From: a virus
Strand: one strand, 5' to 3'
IMG/VR virus record: IMGVR_UViG_3300042560_002642
Coordinates: 1-49,946 of that record
DNA length: 49,946 nt
In this document: piece by piece, positions 7,525-16,682 of the stretch
Position numbering within the stretch: the first letter of the stretch is position 1
Layout: each line of letters begins with the position of its first letter
Translations under genes and position numbers: made by a program
The notes under the pieces: model-generated
Seen by the model: the letters and a program-made list of their open reading frames with translations, nothing else
Database searches by the model: none
What the model was told of the DNA's origin: nothing

Positions 7525-7935
7525 ATGGCAAGTTTAGATGTGAAATTTAATTCAGAAGTTTTCAGAAAAGATCATCCAATGGTCATTGCTACCAATCGGC
7601 AATCAGCCGTTCTACTTCCTGTCAGAGTGAAGTGGAAATCTGGTGGCTATGCCGCTGGAACTGTATTGGCTCGTAACACCACTAACGGCGTATATGAGAC
7701 ATATGTAGACGGAACTGGTAGCGGAATCGGAACCGCAGCTTGTGTTTTGTTTGAACAACTAGCAGCTGAGGACTTCGATGCTCAAAGCGCCGCAGGTTCT
7801 ACCACAGCAGTCGGCATTTTCGGTGGATGCACCGTTTATGTAGATAAGCTGGTCGGTTTAGACGCTGCTGCAAAAACAGATTTAGGTGCTAGAGAAATCG
7901 TGGACGCAACGGGCGTTGCAACTCTCAAGTTTTAA
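7525..7935 (+). CDS. Head decoration protein (lambda gpD-like)
   Basis: A 136-aa protein with a strong AAGGAG site. It resembles lambda D-like stabilising proteins: a short N-terminal arm, then a beta-rich body with GGYAAGTVLARNTTNGVYE (about residues 40-58) and a Gly/Ala-rich centre. Such proteins bind as trimers on the expanded capsid. It sits between the protease-scaffold gene and the major capsid gene, the classical order. Length fits the family. Confidence 0.8.
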   Translation: MASLDVKFNSEVFRKDHPMVIATNRQSAVLLPVRVKWKSGGYAAGTVLARNTTNGVYETYVDGTGSGIGTAACVLFEQLAAEDFDAQSAAGSTTAVGIFGGCTVYVDKLVGLDAAAKTDLGAREIVDATGVATLKF

Positions 7936-7952
7936 TTGAAAGGAACTAATCA

Positions 7953-9044
7953 ATGAGCATGAACCAGTTTTTAACGAATGAATATACCGAGGTCATCCAG
8001 AAGTTGGTTCGGGAGATTGTAAACGATCCCTCGACCTACATGGGTTCCAAATATTTACCAAGCGTGGCCTTGCCAGTGAGCAAAGTTCGCACCGAAGTCA
8101 TCGAGGCTTCAGGCGGTCTTACTCAAGAGCATCGTCCCGGCACCGAGCCTAAATTGATTCAATCTTTCGGAACAAGGGTTCAGGAATACCAACCCCCGTT
8201 CTACAAAGAATCAATCATGTACGGCGAAGAAAAGATTTTGTACCTCAGACAGCTTGGCGACAATGGTCGCAATGTTCGAGGCGTTCAACAATACATCGAT
8301 ATCGACGTAGACCGCTTAAATCGACGAGTTGAAGCCCGAATCGAAAAACAACGCTGGGATACAATCTTCAACGGCGGATTCGCTTGGCAAGGAAAAACGG
8401 TTTCCTTCGGAATCCCCGCTCAAAACACAGCTCTCCCAACCGGAGCAGACTGGTCAGCCGATGGACAGCAAGCTAATAACTCTGCTAACCCAATCGTCGA
8501 CCTTCGCTATTGGTTAATGGGCGGCCTCGATTCTTTCCGTAAGTATCGAGTTACAAAGATTGTCATGAACCCCAACACCTCACGATGGTTGTTGGATAAC
8601 AGCAATACCCGCGCGTATCTGACCAGCTATGGTGCTAACCCCACCATCGGCAGCTATGACGTAAACCGCGTATTGAACTTCTTGGTCCCAGGACTTCCAG
8701 AAGTTGAAGTGTACGCAGGTTGGTACCAGACCGAATCCCTAGACGGAAACGGCAAACTGGTTGTCAGCGATGCTGTTTACATGATCCCAGACGGAAAAAT
8801 TTACTTCGAATGCGCTCTCCCCGGAGGAGACAGAATCGGAGAATTCGTACAAACCGTTCACTTAGCCTCTGGCTCTATCGACAGCCCTGGCTTTGGAAAG
8901 TTCCTCGTAATCGAGGACAACACCCAGCCCGGTACAAAAGGCGGGCCTCAAAACCCATACTTGGTGCTAACTGGCGGCGTGTACGGCGGAGTGAAATTGG
9001 ACCGTGCATTTGATGTGCTGACCGCATCGGTGTATAACCCCTAA
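7953..9044 (+). CDS. Major capsid protein (lambda gpE-like superfamily)
   Basis: A 363-aa protein of the phage major capsid E family. Typical features are the N-terminal YLPSVALPVSKVRTEVIE stretch (about residues 35-52), the central helix region with ARIEKQRWDTIFNG, and the C-terminal strands PDGKIYFECALPG. It forms the icosahedral shell. It follows the decoration gene with a good AAAGGA site and precedes head completion genes. Family is assigned by pattern and position. Confidence 0.88.
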   Translation: MSMNQFLTNEYTEVIQKLVREIVNDPSTYMGSKYLPSVALPVSKVRTEVIEASGGLTQEHRPGTEPKLIQSFGTRVQEYQPPFYKESIMYGEEKILYLRQLGDNGRNVRGVQQYIDIDVDRLNRRVEARIEKQRWDTIFNGGFAWQGKTVSFGIPAQNTALPTGADWSADGQQANNSANPIVDLRYWLMGGLDSFRKYRVTKIVMNPNTSRWLLDNSNTRAYLTSYGANPTIGSYDVNRVLNFLVPGLPEVEVYAGWYQTESLDGNGKLVVSDAVYMIPDGKIYFECALPGGDRIGEFVQTVHLASGSIDSPGFGKFLVIEDNTQPGTKGGPQNPYLVLTGGVYGGVKLDRAFDVLTASVYNP

Positions 9045-9062
9045 TAAAAGGGAGAATACAAC

Positions 9063-9299
9063 ATGTCTAAAACAGAAATGGTGGCACCCAAAAACAGCTC
9101 TCGAATGGTGACGATTGAAGCAATCTTGCCCGTGAAAGTGGGCGAGGAAATGCTGACAAAGGGCCAACGCGCTCAGGTTTCTGAGGATGAAGCGAAGGTT
9201 CTTTGTAAAAAAATCAAAACCGTTTTTGCCTTCGGTGGCGAAAGAGCTGAAACGGACAGTCCGAGGCACGAGGTTCAAAGAGCTCGGATTGTAGAGTAA
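9063..9299 (+). CDS. Small protein after the capsid gene, unknown (78 aa)
   Basis: A 78-aa protein with an AGGGAG site, 18 bases after the major capsid gene. It has a short beta-rich core (MVTIEAILPVKVGEEMLTKG) and a charged C-terminus. Its place between capsid and connector genes matches small head-completion proteins, but no family can be named from the sequence alone. Confidence 0.6.
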   Translation: MSKTEMVAPKNSSRMVTIEAILPVKVGEEMLTKGQRAQVSEDEAKVLCKKIKTVFAFGGERAETDSPRHEVQRARIVE

Positions 9300-9326
9300 T
9301 TCTTTATTCATGCAAGGTGCGCTTGC

Positions 9327-9359
9327 GAGGGGGTAGCCTGTAAAAAGGGTTATCCCCTC
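9327..9359 (+). terminator. Stable hairpin after the capsid genes (attenuator-like)
   Basis: GAGGGGGTAGCC (9327-9338) pairs with GGTTATCCCCTC (9348-9359), 12 pairs including two wobbles, with a 9-base loop. The following TTGTGTT is a poor U tract, so it may attenuate transcription or protect the abundant capsid mRNA 3' end more than terminate fully. Confidence 0.55.
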
Positions 9360-9380
9360 TTGTGTTAGAAGGGGACATCA

Positions 9381-9953
9381 ATGCCAGCCTATACGACTTT
9401 TGATGACGTGGCAGTTCGATTGGTCGGAAAGGTTCGATTCACCGAGGAATCGGACAACGAAAACAGGATGAGCAAGGTTCTCGCAGAGCGCTTGATTGAC
9501 GAGGCCGAAGGACAAGTCGAACTTGACCTCTCCCCTCGTTACGCAGCCCCATTTCAAACGGACGAAGGCGGCGCTTTCTCGACCCTCCCGGAAAGACCAA
9601 CAAAAAACATTCTTAGAACTCTCTGCGAGCTCATGAGTTGTATCAGAATACTCGAAACCGACTTCGGCTCCGGGACGATTGTGGATTCTGAAAAATACAC
9701 CGAAAAACTCAGAGCCCGTTACGATTCCGTTGTAAAAGACCTTCTTTCTAAACGAATGGACGGAGGAGTTGAGGCCCAAGGGTTTTCCAAGCCACCACTA
9801 CCATCGTTGAAATTAAATTACATGAATGAAAGCGCAGACGATGGGTTTATGGGCTCGGTTCTCGTCAGCGGTCAAGGCGACGGCTCTTACCCGAAAACAC
9901 AAATCAACGACCCAAGCGAGAATTTCTGGAACGGCTCTTTAGATGACCTATGA
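9381..9953 (+). CDS. Head-tail connector protein (Mu gp36 / DUF1320-like)
   Basis: A 190-aa protein. The N-terminal 110 residues fit DUF1320/Mu gp36-like connectors: short helices starting with FDDVAVRLVG, then LIDEAEGQVELDLSPRYAAPF and a helix RTLCELMSCIRILET. Such proteins form rings under the portal. The C-terminal tail is extended and Gly/Ser-rich. AAGGGGAC precedes the ATG, and the stop overlaps the next start (ATGA). Confidence 0.65.
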   Translation: MPAYTTFDDVAVRLVGKVRFTEESDNENRMSKVLAERLIDEAEGQVELDLSPRYAAPFQTDEGGAFSTLPERPTKNILRTLCELMSCIRILETDFGSGTIVDSEKYTEKLRARYDSVVKDLLSKRMDGGVEAQGFSKPPLPSLKLNYMNESADDGFMGSVLVSGQGDGSYPKTQINDPSENFWNGSLDDL

Positions 9954-10621
9954 TTAAAGTTCAAATCACAGGGAAAACCCTCAAAGACATCCTGAGAGAA
10001 CACAAAAACGAAATTTACAAATTCATTGTAGCTAACATCCACGAAAACCGAGGCGAACTCTTCGACAAGAGCGGGAATATGCCAGGACACGAACCCTGGG
10101 CTCCTCTCTGGGAACTCGGGAGACAAGGGCAACCGCTTTTAAATCGCGGAACTCTTAGAAAATCATTGGGGCCAAACGGCCCGGGTGGTTTTACATACAT
10201 TCAGGGAAGCAAAATAATCGTCGGAACCAAACTAAAATACGCCAAGCTTATGAACTTCGGAACAACTCAGATGCCAGACGGAAAACTCAGGGCGAAACGC
10301 GCGAAGGCGCTCATGATACCAGTAAACAAAGACGTAGAAGCACCTCTGAAGCTAACAAAAAAAACTCACGAAAAAAGACTGTTACAGCTTCAGCAGCAGC
10401 TCAAGTCTGCCAAAAACAGACAGAAAAAAAGAATTTCTGAGAAAATACAGCGTATCAAGCTTCAGCTACAAAACAGAACCTACAAGACGGGAAAGTTTAT
10501 TTTCAGAAAATGGGTTAGAATCCCTGCAAGGCGCTTTGATATTTGGAATGAACAAGACAACGCCGAGCTCATGCAAGCCCTACAAACAGAGCTGGTCAGG
10601 ATTTTAAATGGAAAGAATTGA
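9950..10621 (+). CDS. Virion morphogenesis protein (Mu gpG / P2 gpS-like)
   Basis: A 223-aa tail completion protein of the phage virion morphogenesis family. Typical features are GHEPWAPLWELGRQGQPLLN (about residues 45-64), a TLRKS stretch, YAKLMNFGTTQ (about 97-107) and the C-terminal KWVRIPARRFDIW. Between these is an inserted Lys/Gln-rich coiled coil of about 50 residues (KKTHEKRLLQLQQQL onward), longer than usual. It acts at the head-tail or tail terminator stage. It is coupled to the gene before and overlaps the next by 14 bases. Confidence 0.7.
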   Translation: MIKVQITGKTLKDILREHKNEIYKFIVANIHENRGELFDKSGNMPGHEPWAPLWELGRQGQPLLNRGTLRKSLGPNGPGGFTYIQGSKIIVGTKLKYAKLMNFGTTQMPDGKLRAKRAKALMIPVNKDVEAPLKLTKKTHEKRLLQLQQQLKSAKNRQKKRISEKIQRIKLQLQNRTYKTGKFIFRKWVRIPARRFDIWNEQDNAELMQALQTELVRILNGKN

Positions 10622-11300
10622 TAAATTACAATACACGACTTCTGTTTCCTCGACCGTAGCAGAGGGACGAGCAACGAACCTGTTCTATACCGGGCCAGCC
10701 GAATTCCTCTGCCGAGAAGTCGCTGCTTACTTCGGAGCAACGAACCCCTGGACAATTCTTTTTGGGGAGTACGTTGACGGCTACAAGCGAATGGACTACC
10801 CGCAGAGAGCGCTCCCGGCTATGCGGATATACAACACCTCGTTCACTAAAAGCTTTGATTCCTGGTTCATTGAGGGCGATATTATCTGCGACGTAATGTT
10901 CCCCCCGAACCTGCGGCGACAAGAAACACAACAGCTCCCAGATACCGTTTGCGCTGCCATATTGCAGCAATTCCGCGACCCGAACTTTTTCTTGGCTATC
11001 TGCGACAAGGTGCCCGGCTTAAACGAGTTGGGGAAAACCGTTTCCGTCGACAAGGGCCTAGCTTTTGACTGGAATGACGATCTGGCTCCGTTGACCGAAA
11101 TCACTCTAAACTTTAGAATAGACTTGAGACAGTGGGACGAATATTTGGAGTCAGACAACAGAACAAAATCAAGTCCATTCGAGAGAACGCTAGAGGATTT
11201 GCAGCAAATAGCTGTTACAATAAAAGCCTTGAGAGAACAGGACTTATATGACTCTGAGGCTGTGACTGTTCAACTCGATGTAAACACGACAGGAGAATAA
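10608..11300 (+). CDS. Tail terminator/completion-like protein, unassigned (230 aa)
   Basis: A 230-aa protein that lies between the virion morphogenesis and sheath genes, where tail terminator proteins (Mu gp37 position) are found. It is acidic and mixed alpha/beta. No motif gives a sure family; the role is inferred from gene order alone. Confidence 0.55.
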   Translation: MERIDKLQYTTSVSSTVAEGRATNLFYTGPAEFLCREVAAYFGATNPWTILFGEYVDGYKRMDYPQRALPAMRIYNTSFTKSFDSWFIEGDIICDVMFPPNLRRQETQQLPDTVCAAILQQFRDPNFFLAICDKVPGLNELGKTVSVDKGLAFDWNDDLAPLTEITLNFRIDLRQWDEYLESDNRTKSSPFERTLEDLQQIAVTIKALREQDLYDSEAVTVQLDVNTTGE

Positions 11301-11302
11301 AA

Positions 11303-12484
11303 ATGGCTTTAACATCTATCGGACAACAAAAGACCCCGGGTAGACCAATCGAAATCACTTTTGCACCTGAACTGGGACTTCCAAGCGATTCTCAACAAAT
11401 TTTGTTAATCGGACACGCAGCCAGCGGAGCTACGGGTACCAATACAATCGTACAAGTAAATAACGTTGCTGACGTAGCCGCAGCTGAAGCAGAGGCCGAA
11501 GAAAAATTCGGAGCTGGCAGCGAACTAGCCAAGATGGTAGTCGCTGCTGTTTCCGCAAACGAAGGCGGTTCGACTTTCCCTGCCATTAAATGCTGCCCGC
11601 TTTCTTCGACGGAAACCTCTATTCCGACCGCTGCCCAGAACGCTATCAAAGCAGCGCAACTAGGAGTTTCTTTCCTTGTTTCTCCCTACGCAATGGAAAG
11701 CGCAGGACAAAGAACAATTCTTAAAAACTTGGCCCAAACAATGAGCGGCGCTCAACGGGTTGAAAATCAACAGTTCGGCTCTTTCGGGGTAGCAGCAGAA
11801 GTAGAAACTGAAGACCCAGCCGACCTTACAGCTTTCGATACTCAATTTTTAATCGGAATTTACAAAAGAGATTCCGACCCACAATGTTCCGTTGGGGAAA
11901 CCGCTGCTCGTGCAGCCGCTAAGCTTGCCGCAAACGGCGTTCCGTTCAACCCGCTCGATGACGTTACCGTTACAAACGAGCCCGCGCCAGCAGATCAGGC
12001 CGATTGGATTACCGTTGGTGCTGGTTTGGAATCCGAAGCAGTATTGAACAAGGGTTACACTCCTCTCTGGGTGAAGCCTAACGGAGAAGTGGCTTTTGTA
12101 AGAACCGTTACAGGCCGAATTTCAACGGACGGTTCGGGCGACGCTCCCGTGACCGCTTACTACGACGTTCAGGATTTCCAAGTTCTGTACTTCTGGAGAA
12201 AGACCCTCTATACCCGTTTTTCTCAACCAGACTTTAAACAAAGAAAAGCTTCAACCGCAGCCGCTCAAGACGTAAAGAGTGAGGCGATTCGATTGGCAGC
12301 AGCCTTTGAAGACCAGAACATGTTCCAGGCGGTTGCTCTTCTCGCTAAGAAGTTTAAGGTTGAGAGAAACATTTCTGACCGGCACCGATTCGACGTTCTG
12401 ACTCCTGTAAACGTAATCCCAGGACTGCACGTAATCGCCACAAACGTCAGAGCAACAACAGAATTCGACACTGTGACCATTTAA
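11303..12484 (+). CDS. Contractile tail sheath protein (Mu gpL-like)
   Basis: A 393-aa sheath protein. The N-terminus PGRPIEITFAPELGLPSDSQQILLIGHA and the C-terminal PVNVIPGLHVIATNV stretch are typical of Mu L-type sheaths; the core (residues 60-330) has the Ala-rich protease-like fold. It shows that this phage is a myovirus. AGGAG precedes the ATG. It is directly followed by the tube gene, as usual. Confidence 0.88.
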   Translation: MALTSIGQQKTPGRPIEITFAPELGLPSDSQQILLIGHAASGATGTNTIVQVNNVADVAAAEAEAEEKFGAGSELAKMVVAAVSANEGGSTFPAIKCCPLSSTETSIPTAAQNAIKAAQLGVSFLVSPYAMESAGQRTILKNLAQTMSGAQRVENQQFGSFGVAAEVETEDPADLTAFDTQFLIGIYKRDSDPQCSVGETAARAAAKLAANGVPFNPLDDVTVTNEPAPADQADWITVGAGLESEAVLNKGYTPLWVKPNGEVAFVRTVTGRISTDGSGDAPVTAYYDVQDFQVLYFWRKTLYTRFSQPDFKQRKASTAAAQDVKSEAIRLAAAFEDQNMFQAVALLAKKFKVERNISDRHRFDVLTPVNVIPGLHVIATNVRATTEFDTVTI

Positions 12485-12499
12485 AAGGGAGAGTAAACA

Positions 12500-12916
12500 A
12501 TGGCAGTCAAATACGCTGATAGAGCATTTATTTCGATTAACGGAGCTCGCTTGGCAGACGTACAAAGCGCGTCCTTAAAACAAAATCTCAATGCCAGAGT
12601 TGTTCCTTCCATGACTCAGGACGGATTCAATCGCGGTTACGTTCAGGGGAACAGAGACATCGATGTAACTCTGACTCTAGCCGTACAAAATCAACTTTCC
12701 CGGCCCAAGCTTGAGGGAATTGACTACGAAAACAATGACGTTCAACTCACTTTTATCGTGGGCGCTGAGCAGTTCATTGCTACCGGGCTTTTCCTGAAAG
12801 ACGTTGACGATTCAGCTGGAGGCGTGGGCGACGAAGTAAAGTCTACCTTCAACTTCTCGGCTCTCAAGCTTCAAGACGCTGTCGGAAATTCTTCGCTTTT
12901 CAATCTATCTTTGTAA
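12500..12916 (+). CDS. Tail tube protein
   Basis: A 138-aa beta-rich protein right after the sheath gene. It begins with YADRAFISINGARLADVQSA and contains DIDVTLTLAVQNQ, like tube proteins of Mu-type myophages. The tube forms the inner channel of the contractile tail. Its stop overlaps the start of a small membrane protein gene (TAATG). Confidence 0.82.
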   Translation: MAVKYADRAFISINGARLADVQSASLKQNLNARVVPSMTQDGFNRGYVQGNRDIDVTLTLAVQNQLSRPKLEGIDYENNDVQLTFIVGAEQFIATGLFLKDVDDSAGGVGDEVKSTFNFSALKLQDAVGNSSLFNLSL

Positions 12917-13152
12917 TGGAATCTCTGGCACTCGTTGCTGCGCTGGTTCTGTTAAGTTTATTTGCGTTGTCGGTCCTTTCTTTGGTATTAAGTTTTTGCG
13001 GGTGGAGAGCCCTTGGAGCCCTGTGCGGCACGGGAGCAATCCTAGCCGGTCTTTGGCTTGCTAAAACTCTCCCGGCGAACCCCTGGCTTGGCCTCCTAAA
13101 CGTGGCAGCCGGAGCGGTCTCCGTGGTAAGATTATTTACAAAGAAGGGTTGA
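12916..13152 (+). CDS. Small hydrophobic membrane protein between tube and chaperone genes
   Basis: A 78-aa protein with two or three membrane segments (about residues 5-28, 30-48 and 58-72) and a short basic tail FTKKG. It starts in the stop codon of the tube gene (TAATG), so it is translationally coupled. A membrane protein in the middle of a tail operon is unusual. It could be a holin-like, exclusion or assembly factor; nothing in the sequence decides. Confidence 0.6.
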   Translation: MESLALVAALVLLSLFALSVLSLVLSFCGWRALGALCGTGAILAGLWLAKTLPANPWLGLLNVAAGAVSVVRLFTKKG

Positions 13153-13155
13153 TCC

Positions 13156-13656
13156 GTGAATGATTTAGACAGAATTGAACAGCTCGATGCGATGAGAATG
13201 GGGACTGATTACAGGTTCCTAGTCAAAATCAGAGGGTTTGAGATGTACGTTAGACCCCTGTCAATTTCTGAAACTATTCAGGTTACGGCAAGCGCTCAAG
13301 AAAAGATGAGCCTTCTCCCTCCCCAATCAAGAAACGTCCTTACAGAGCATACTATTTTGGCGAAAGAAACTCTCAAGCTTGCTTCCACCAGCGACGTAGG
13401 GCGAGACGACATTCGAATCACTGATTTGATTTTGGACCGGATGACCAACGACGAGGTTCACTATCTTTTTAAACAATACATTGCTGCCACAGACAGGGTA
13501 AACCCGGCGCTTGAGCTCATGAAGCCGGACGACGTAAACAACCTTGTGTCCGAGATAAAAAAAAACAAAACCGAGGATGTGGTATCAGCACTGACCGAGC
13601 TATCTTTTACTCAACTGGTGAGTCTGGCTCACCATTGCGTCACTCAAGGCGACTGA
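13156..13656 (+). CDS. Tail assembly chaperone, short form
   Basis: A 166-aa mostly helical protein with GTG start at 13156, placed between tube and tape measure genes, the standard location of the tail assembly chaperone pair. FEMYVRPLSISETIQV near the N-terminus is typical. Chaperones of this type coat the tape measure protein before tube polymerisation. A classical slippery site lies 90 bases before its stop and permits a longer frameshifted form. Confidence 0.75.
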   Translation: MNDLDRIEQLDAMRMGTDYRFLVKIRGFEMYVRPLSISETIQVTASAQEKMSLLPPQSRNVLTEHTILAKETLKLASTSDVGRDDIRITDLILDRMTNDEVHYLFKQYIAATDRVNPALELMKPDDVNNLVSEIKKNKTEDVVSALTELSFTQLVSLAHHCVTQGD

Positions 13657-13742
13657 CTGCCGGACAAGTGTCCTGGTGGGTCGCTCATGCCATAGCGTCA
13701 GGCAAACTGACTTGGCAATCGAAAGAGAAAAAGCATGAGTGA
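13156..13742 (+). CDS. Tail assembly chaperone, long form via -1 frameshift
   Basis: At 13557-13566 the 0-frame reads ATA AAA AAA AAC, giving overlapping slippery heptamers A AAA AAA and A AAA AAC in the right phase. The -1 frame is open from there to TGA 13740-13742 and adds 58 residues, making a 195-aa product. Its end (LTAGQVSWWVAHAIASGKLT) looks like real protein, and no own start is evident for it. This matches the gpG-GT arrangement of lambda and E/E' of P2. It overlaps the tape measure start by eight bases. The efficiency is unknown. Confidence 0.7.
13557..13566 (+). promoter_or_regulatory. Programmed -1 ribosomal frameshift site
   Basis: The run of eight or more A followed by AAC in phase ATA AAA AAA AAC allows tandem tRNA-Lys slippage. 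It lies in the chaperone gene and leads to a 58-codon open extension. Confidence 0.65.
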
Positions 13743-15480
13743 TGTAAAAATCTCCGTTGATGCGCGACTGGATAAAATTGAGGCCGCGCTTGGCGACCTT
13801 AATAAACTCATTTCCGATATCGGGAAGAATATCCAAGGCCAAGGCAAGCAGATAGAAAAAACCTATCAAGAGGGTTTTGGAAAGTCTGCTAAACAAGCGG
13901 AAAATTTCATGGCCCGCCTTAGCGGTCTCGGGCGAAAAACCCTCAAAAACTTGGGGGATGATTTCAAGGCCCTGTTTTCTCTCAACGCAATCAAAGAATC
14001 CCTCAAACTGTCAGACAAGTTCCGCGACAGAGCCGTACAGGTAATGACCCTAAACGATGCTATCAGAAAAATGGGAGCTAGTTTCGGGATTGCTCAATCT
14101 CAGTTCGGTAAATTTCAACAAGACTTACAAAAACGCCTTGGTGACGTTGGGGTCAGCAGCGAGGCAGCTGCCAACGCACTCGAGGGGTTGATGGGAACTC
14201 AGGTCAAGGGCGAAAAGAACCTCATAGATTTTGCTAAACAGGCCGGTATGGTTGCGGCGTTGAGTGGCGAAGGGGGTAGTGAGGGTCAGATAGCGAAAGG
14301 CATGGCAGAGGTTGCTTTAAGAGGATTTACGCCAGAGCAAATCGGGACAGCAGTGTCGAGAATTCAGATGGGCTCCGGTTTAAAAGCCACCGAAAGCCTT
14401 TCGTTGATGAAAGACGTGATGAGCTCAATGACTCCCGAACAGGTCACTCAGATGGGCGGCCTAAAAGGGGTCGAAGATTTGGCTATCATCATGAAAACGT
14501 CCGGAAAAGAAAGCGCCGACTTTCTTAAGCGCCTTGTACAGGGAGACGAGAACACTCGAGCGGTTTTTGAGAGCCTAGGCGCAAAAAACGTGTTCAACGA
14601 AAAGGGTTTTGATCCAAACGCGTTCAAGGGTTTTGTGGATAACATGAGACGAATGCACAAAGACCCCAAGATAGCCTTGAAAATAGCTGGCATGAGCGAT
14701 GAAAATACTGTGGCTTTTCTCAAGCTATATGACTCTTTAGACCAAGTTAAAAACCAAGCCGACATGGTAAATAAGAGTTTCGTGACCACCGAAGAGGCCC
14801 TTAAAAACAACAGAGGGTTCGCAGAAAGCTTTGGAGCTGCTGTCAATAAGGTGTTCGGTAACATTCCTTTGTCCAGAATAACTCAACCGTTGACTAATCT
14901 TGCTTCTGATATGGCAGAATCGGATGTCGGTTCGGCTGCGATGGTTGGCGGTTCTGCGGTTTTAGCCGCTATGCTGGCTGGTGGTGGTTTGAGGGGGGTT
15001 GGTTCCGCTCTTGGCTTGGGAGGCGGAATGGGGGGAGTGCTCGGCGGGGTTGCTAAGGGGAAAGCTCTAGAGACAGCCGGTGTTCAATCCGTTTACGTTG
15101 TCAACGCTAGCGAAATTGGGGGTGGCGGCGTGGGCGGGTTGGCCGGTGCTGGCCTGGGGGGGATGCTTGGCAAGGCCGGTCTGGTTGGCGCTGCTGGGGT
15201 TGCGGGGTACGCCGTTGGTCAGATGATAGAGCCTTATGTAGCGAGCGCTCTCGACAAATACACCCTAGCACCTTCTTCAGAAGGAATTGGCGACATGAAC
15301 GTTGTCGAAAGGGCAATGCTCAAGTTTTCCCGGATGACAGGGCTCGGGCTTGACGAACAAACTCTTTCAAATCTCAATCGTAGCGAAGCAATGACCAAAA
15401 GCGGGCAAGTCAAAGTAGTAATCGCAGACCCGCGACTCAAGGAGGTTCATTCTCCTACCAGAGGGGGGAGTTTTGAATGA
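13735..15480 (+). CDS. Tape measure protein
   Basis: A 581-aa protein directly after the chaperone pair. The N-terminal part is coiled coil (residues 5-70), the middle is helical, and residues about 395-500 are very rich in Gly/Ala with hydrophobic membrane-like segments (GSAAMVGGSAVLAAMLAGGG). It sets tail length and may enter the membrane during injection. The short length suggests a short tail, if the usual relation of residues to length holds. Its stop overlaps the next start (ATGA). Confidence 0.82.
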   Translation: MSDVKISVDARLDKIEAALGDLNKLISDIGKNIQGQGKQIEKTYQEGFGKSAKQAENFMARLSGLGRKTLKNLGDDFKALFSLNAIKESLKLSDKFRDRAVQVMTLNDAIRKMGASFGIAQSQFGKFQQDLQKRLGDVGVSSEAAANALEGLMGTQVKGEKNLIDFAKQAGMVAALSGEGGSEGQIAKGMAEVALRGFTPEQIGTAVSRIQMGSGLKATESLSLMKDVMSSMTPEQVTQMGGLKGVEDLAIIMKTSGKESADFLKRLVQGDENTRAVFESLGAKNVFNEKGFDPNAFKGFVDNMRRMHKDPKIALKIAGMSDENTVAFLKLYDSLDQVKNQADMVNKSFVTTEEALKNNRGFAESFGAAVNKVFGNIPLSRITQPLTNLASDMAESDVGSAAMVGGSAVLAAMLAGGGLRGVGSALGLGGGMGGVLGGVAKGKALETAGVQSVYVVNASEIGGGGVGGLAGAGLGGMLGKAGLVGAAGVAGYAVGQMIEPYVASALDKYTLAPSSEGIGDMNVVERAMLKFSRMTGLGLDEQTLSNLNRSEAMTKSGQVKVVIADPRLKEVHSPTRGGSFE

Positions 15481-16682
15481 GCAGATTTGATTTATCCAAC
15501 GCGGGGGATTTCTCCAGGCTCACCAGTCAATCTCTTGGAGAGGCCGTAAGTGTTATAGACGGGAGAGACATTTCCCAGTGGGACATTCAAGAAGCATCTT
15601 ACAACGGGGTTGTGTTTCACGTTTTCCGTTCTAAACAACCGTGGCAGGGAGCGGTCGCCAGAATCAACGACGTGGCCGGACGCCGGAAAGTCAAATATCA
15701 GTTCCCCTATGAAGACGGACAAACAACCGACGACTTGGGACGTAGACCATCAAGCTTTTCGATGGAGATTGTTCTTTTTGGCAGAAATTATTTTAAGGGT
15801 CTTCAAAGACTGTTGACGGAATTTAATAAACCCCAGCCGGGAGATTTGGTTCATCCGGTTCGTGGGCTAAGTAAGGTTGCCGTCGAAGACGTTCAGATAA
15901 TACATCAGAGCGACCAAAGAAAAGCTGTTCTTTTAAACGTAACATTCATTGAGCACACGTTTACGGTAAGCACAGTCGGAATCGTTGCCGACAAAAACCT
16001 GAACAAAACTCTTTCGGATGCTCTCGGGTATGTTTCCACTCTTAATGCAGCTATTAAACGGATTGAATCTTCTCTCATAGCAAGCCAGGCACTAAAAAAT
16101 CGGCTGAACAATTTCATAAGCATTTTTTCGGGAGAAACAGCAGCAATCCTTTCGGAAATAAACAGATCCTACAACGACGCTGAAGCGGTAAACGATTATC
16201 CCAGTTTGGTTCCGACAAACGAAGGGGGGAACAGACTTCCAGACGGAACTTTGGCCGATGACACTTTTCTTACCGTTGCTTCTCCCAACGATCCGTTTCA
16301 AAACGCTCCGTTGCTTGAAGCCAGCACGACAACTGCGTTGGCCTCGATGGATATTCAGAAAAAAATATCGAACAGCCGAGACACAGCGACAAACATTATC
16401 AAAGAAATAAACGAAAACGGGCTCGGATTGGAACAGTTCGAAACCGTACTGGGACTTCGAGAGGTTACAGTCCTGGTTCAAAAAGCTTTCGAGAGCGGAG
16501 TTTCTTCTTCGAACGCTCAGGTGGTTGATTACAACACCCCGCGCCTGATGAGTTTGAGAGAAGTCGCGTTTGCGAACGGCCTAGACGTAAACAGGGTCAG
16601 AGAGATCGACTTGCTCAACCCGAATTTGACCTCGGTGAATTTTATCGAAAAGGGCACTGTTGTGAGAGTTCCCGTAGTATGA
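15477..16682 (+). CDS. LysM-bearing baseplate/DNA circularisation-like protein
   Basis: A 401-aa protein. The N-terminal 130 residues resemble the DNA circularisation protein N-terminal family of Mu gp43-type baseplate proteins (GVVFHVFRSKQPWQGAV, FLYKGLQ-like strand NYFKGLQRLLTEFNKPQPG, LVHPVRG). The C-terminus is a LysM-like module (LREVAFANGLDVNRVREIDL then NPNLTSVNFIEKGTVVRVP). It probably links tube and baseplate hub. It overlaps both neighbours by four bases. Confidence 0.75.
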   Translation: MSRFDLSNAGDFSRLTSQSLGEAVSVIDGRDISQWDIQEASYNGVVFHVFRSKQPWQGAVARINDVAGRRKVKYQFPYEDGQTTDDLGRRPSSFSMEIVLFGRNYFKGLQRLLTEFNKPQPGDLVHPVRGLSKVAVEDVQIIHQSDQRKAVLLNVTFIEHTFTVSTVGIVADKNLNKTLSDALGYVSTLNAAIKRIESSLIASQALKNRLNNFISIFSGETAAILSEINRSYNDAEAVNDYPSLVPTNEGGNRLPDGTLADDTFLTVASPNDPFQNAPLLEASTTTALASMDIQKKISNSRDTATNIIKEINENGLGLEQFETVLGLREVTVLVQKAFESGVSSSNAQVVDYNTPRLMSLREVAFANGLDVNRVREIDLLNPNLTSVNFIEKGTVVRVPVV

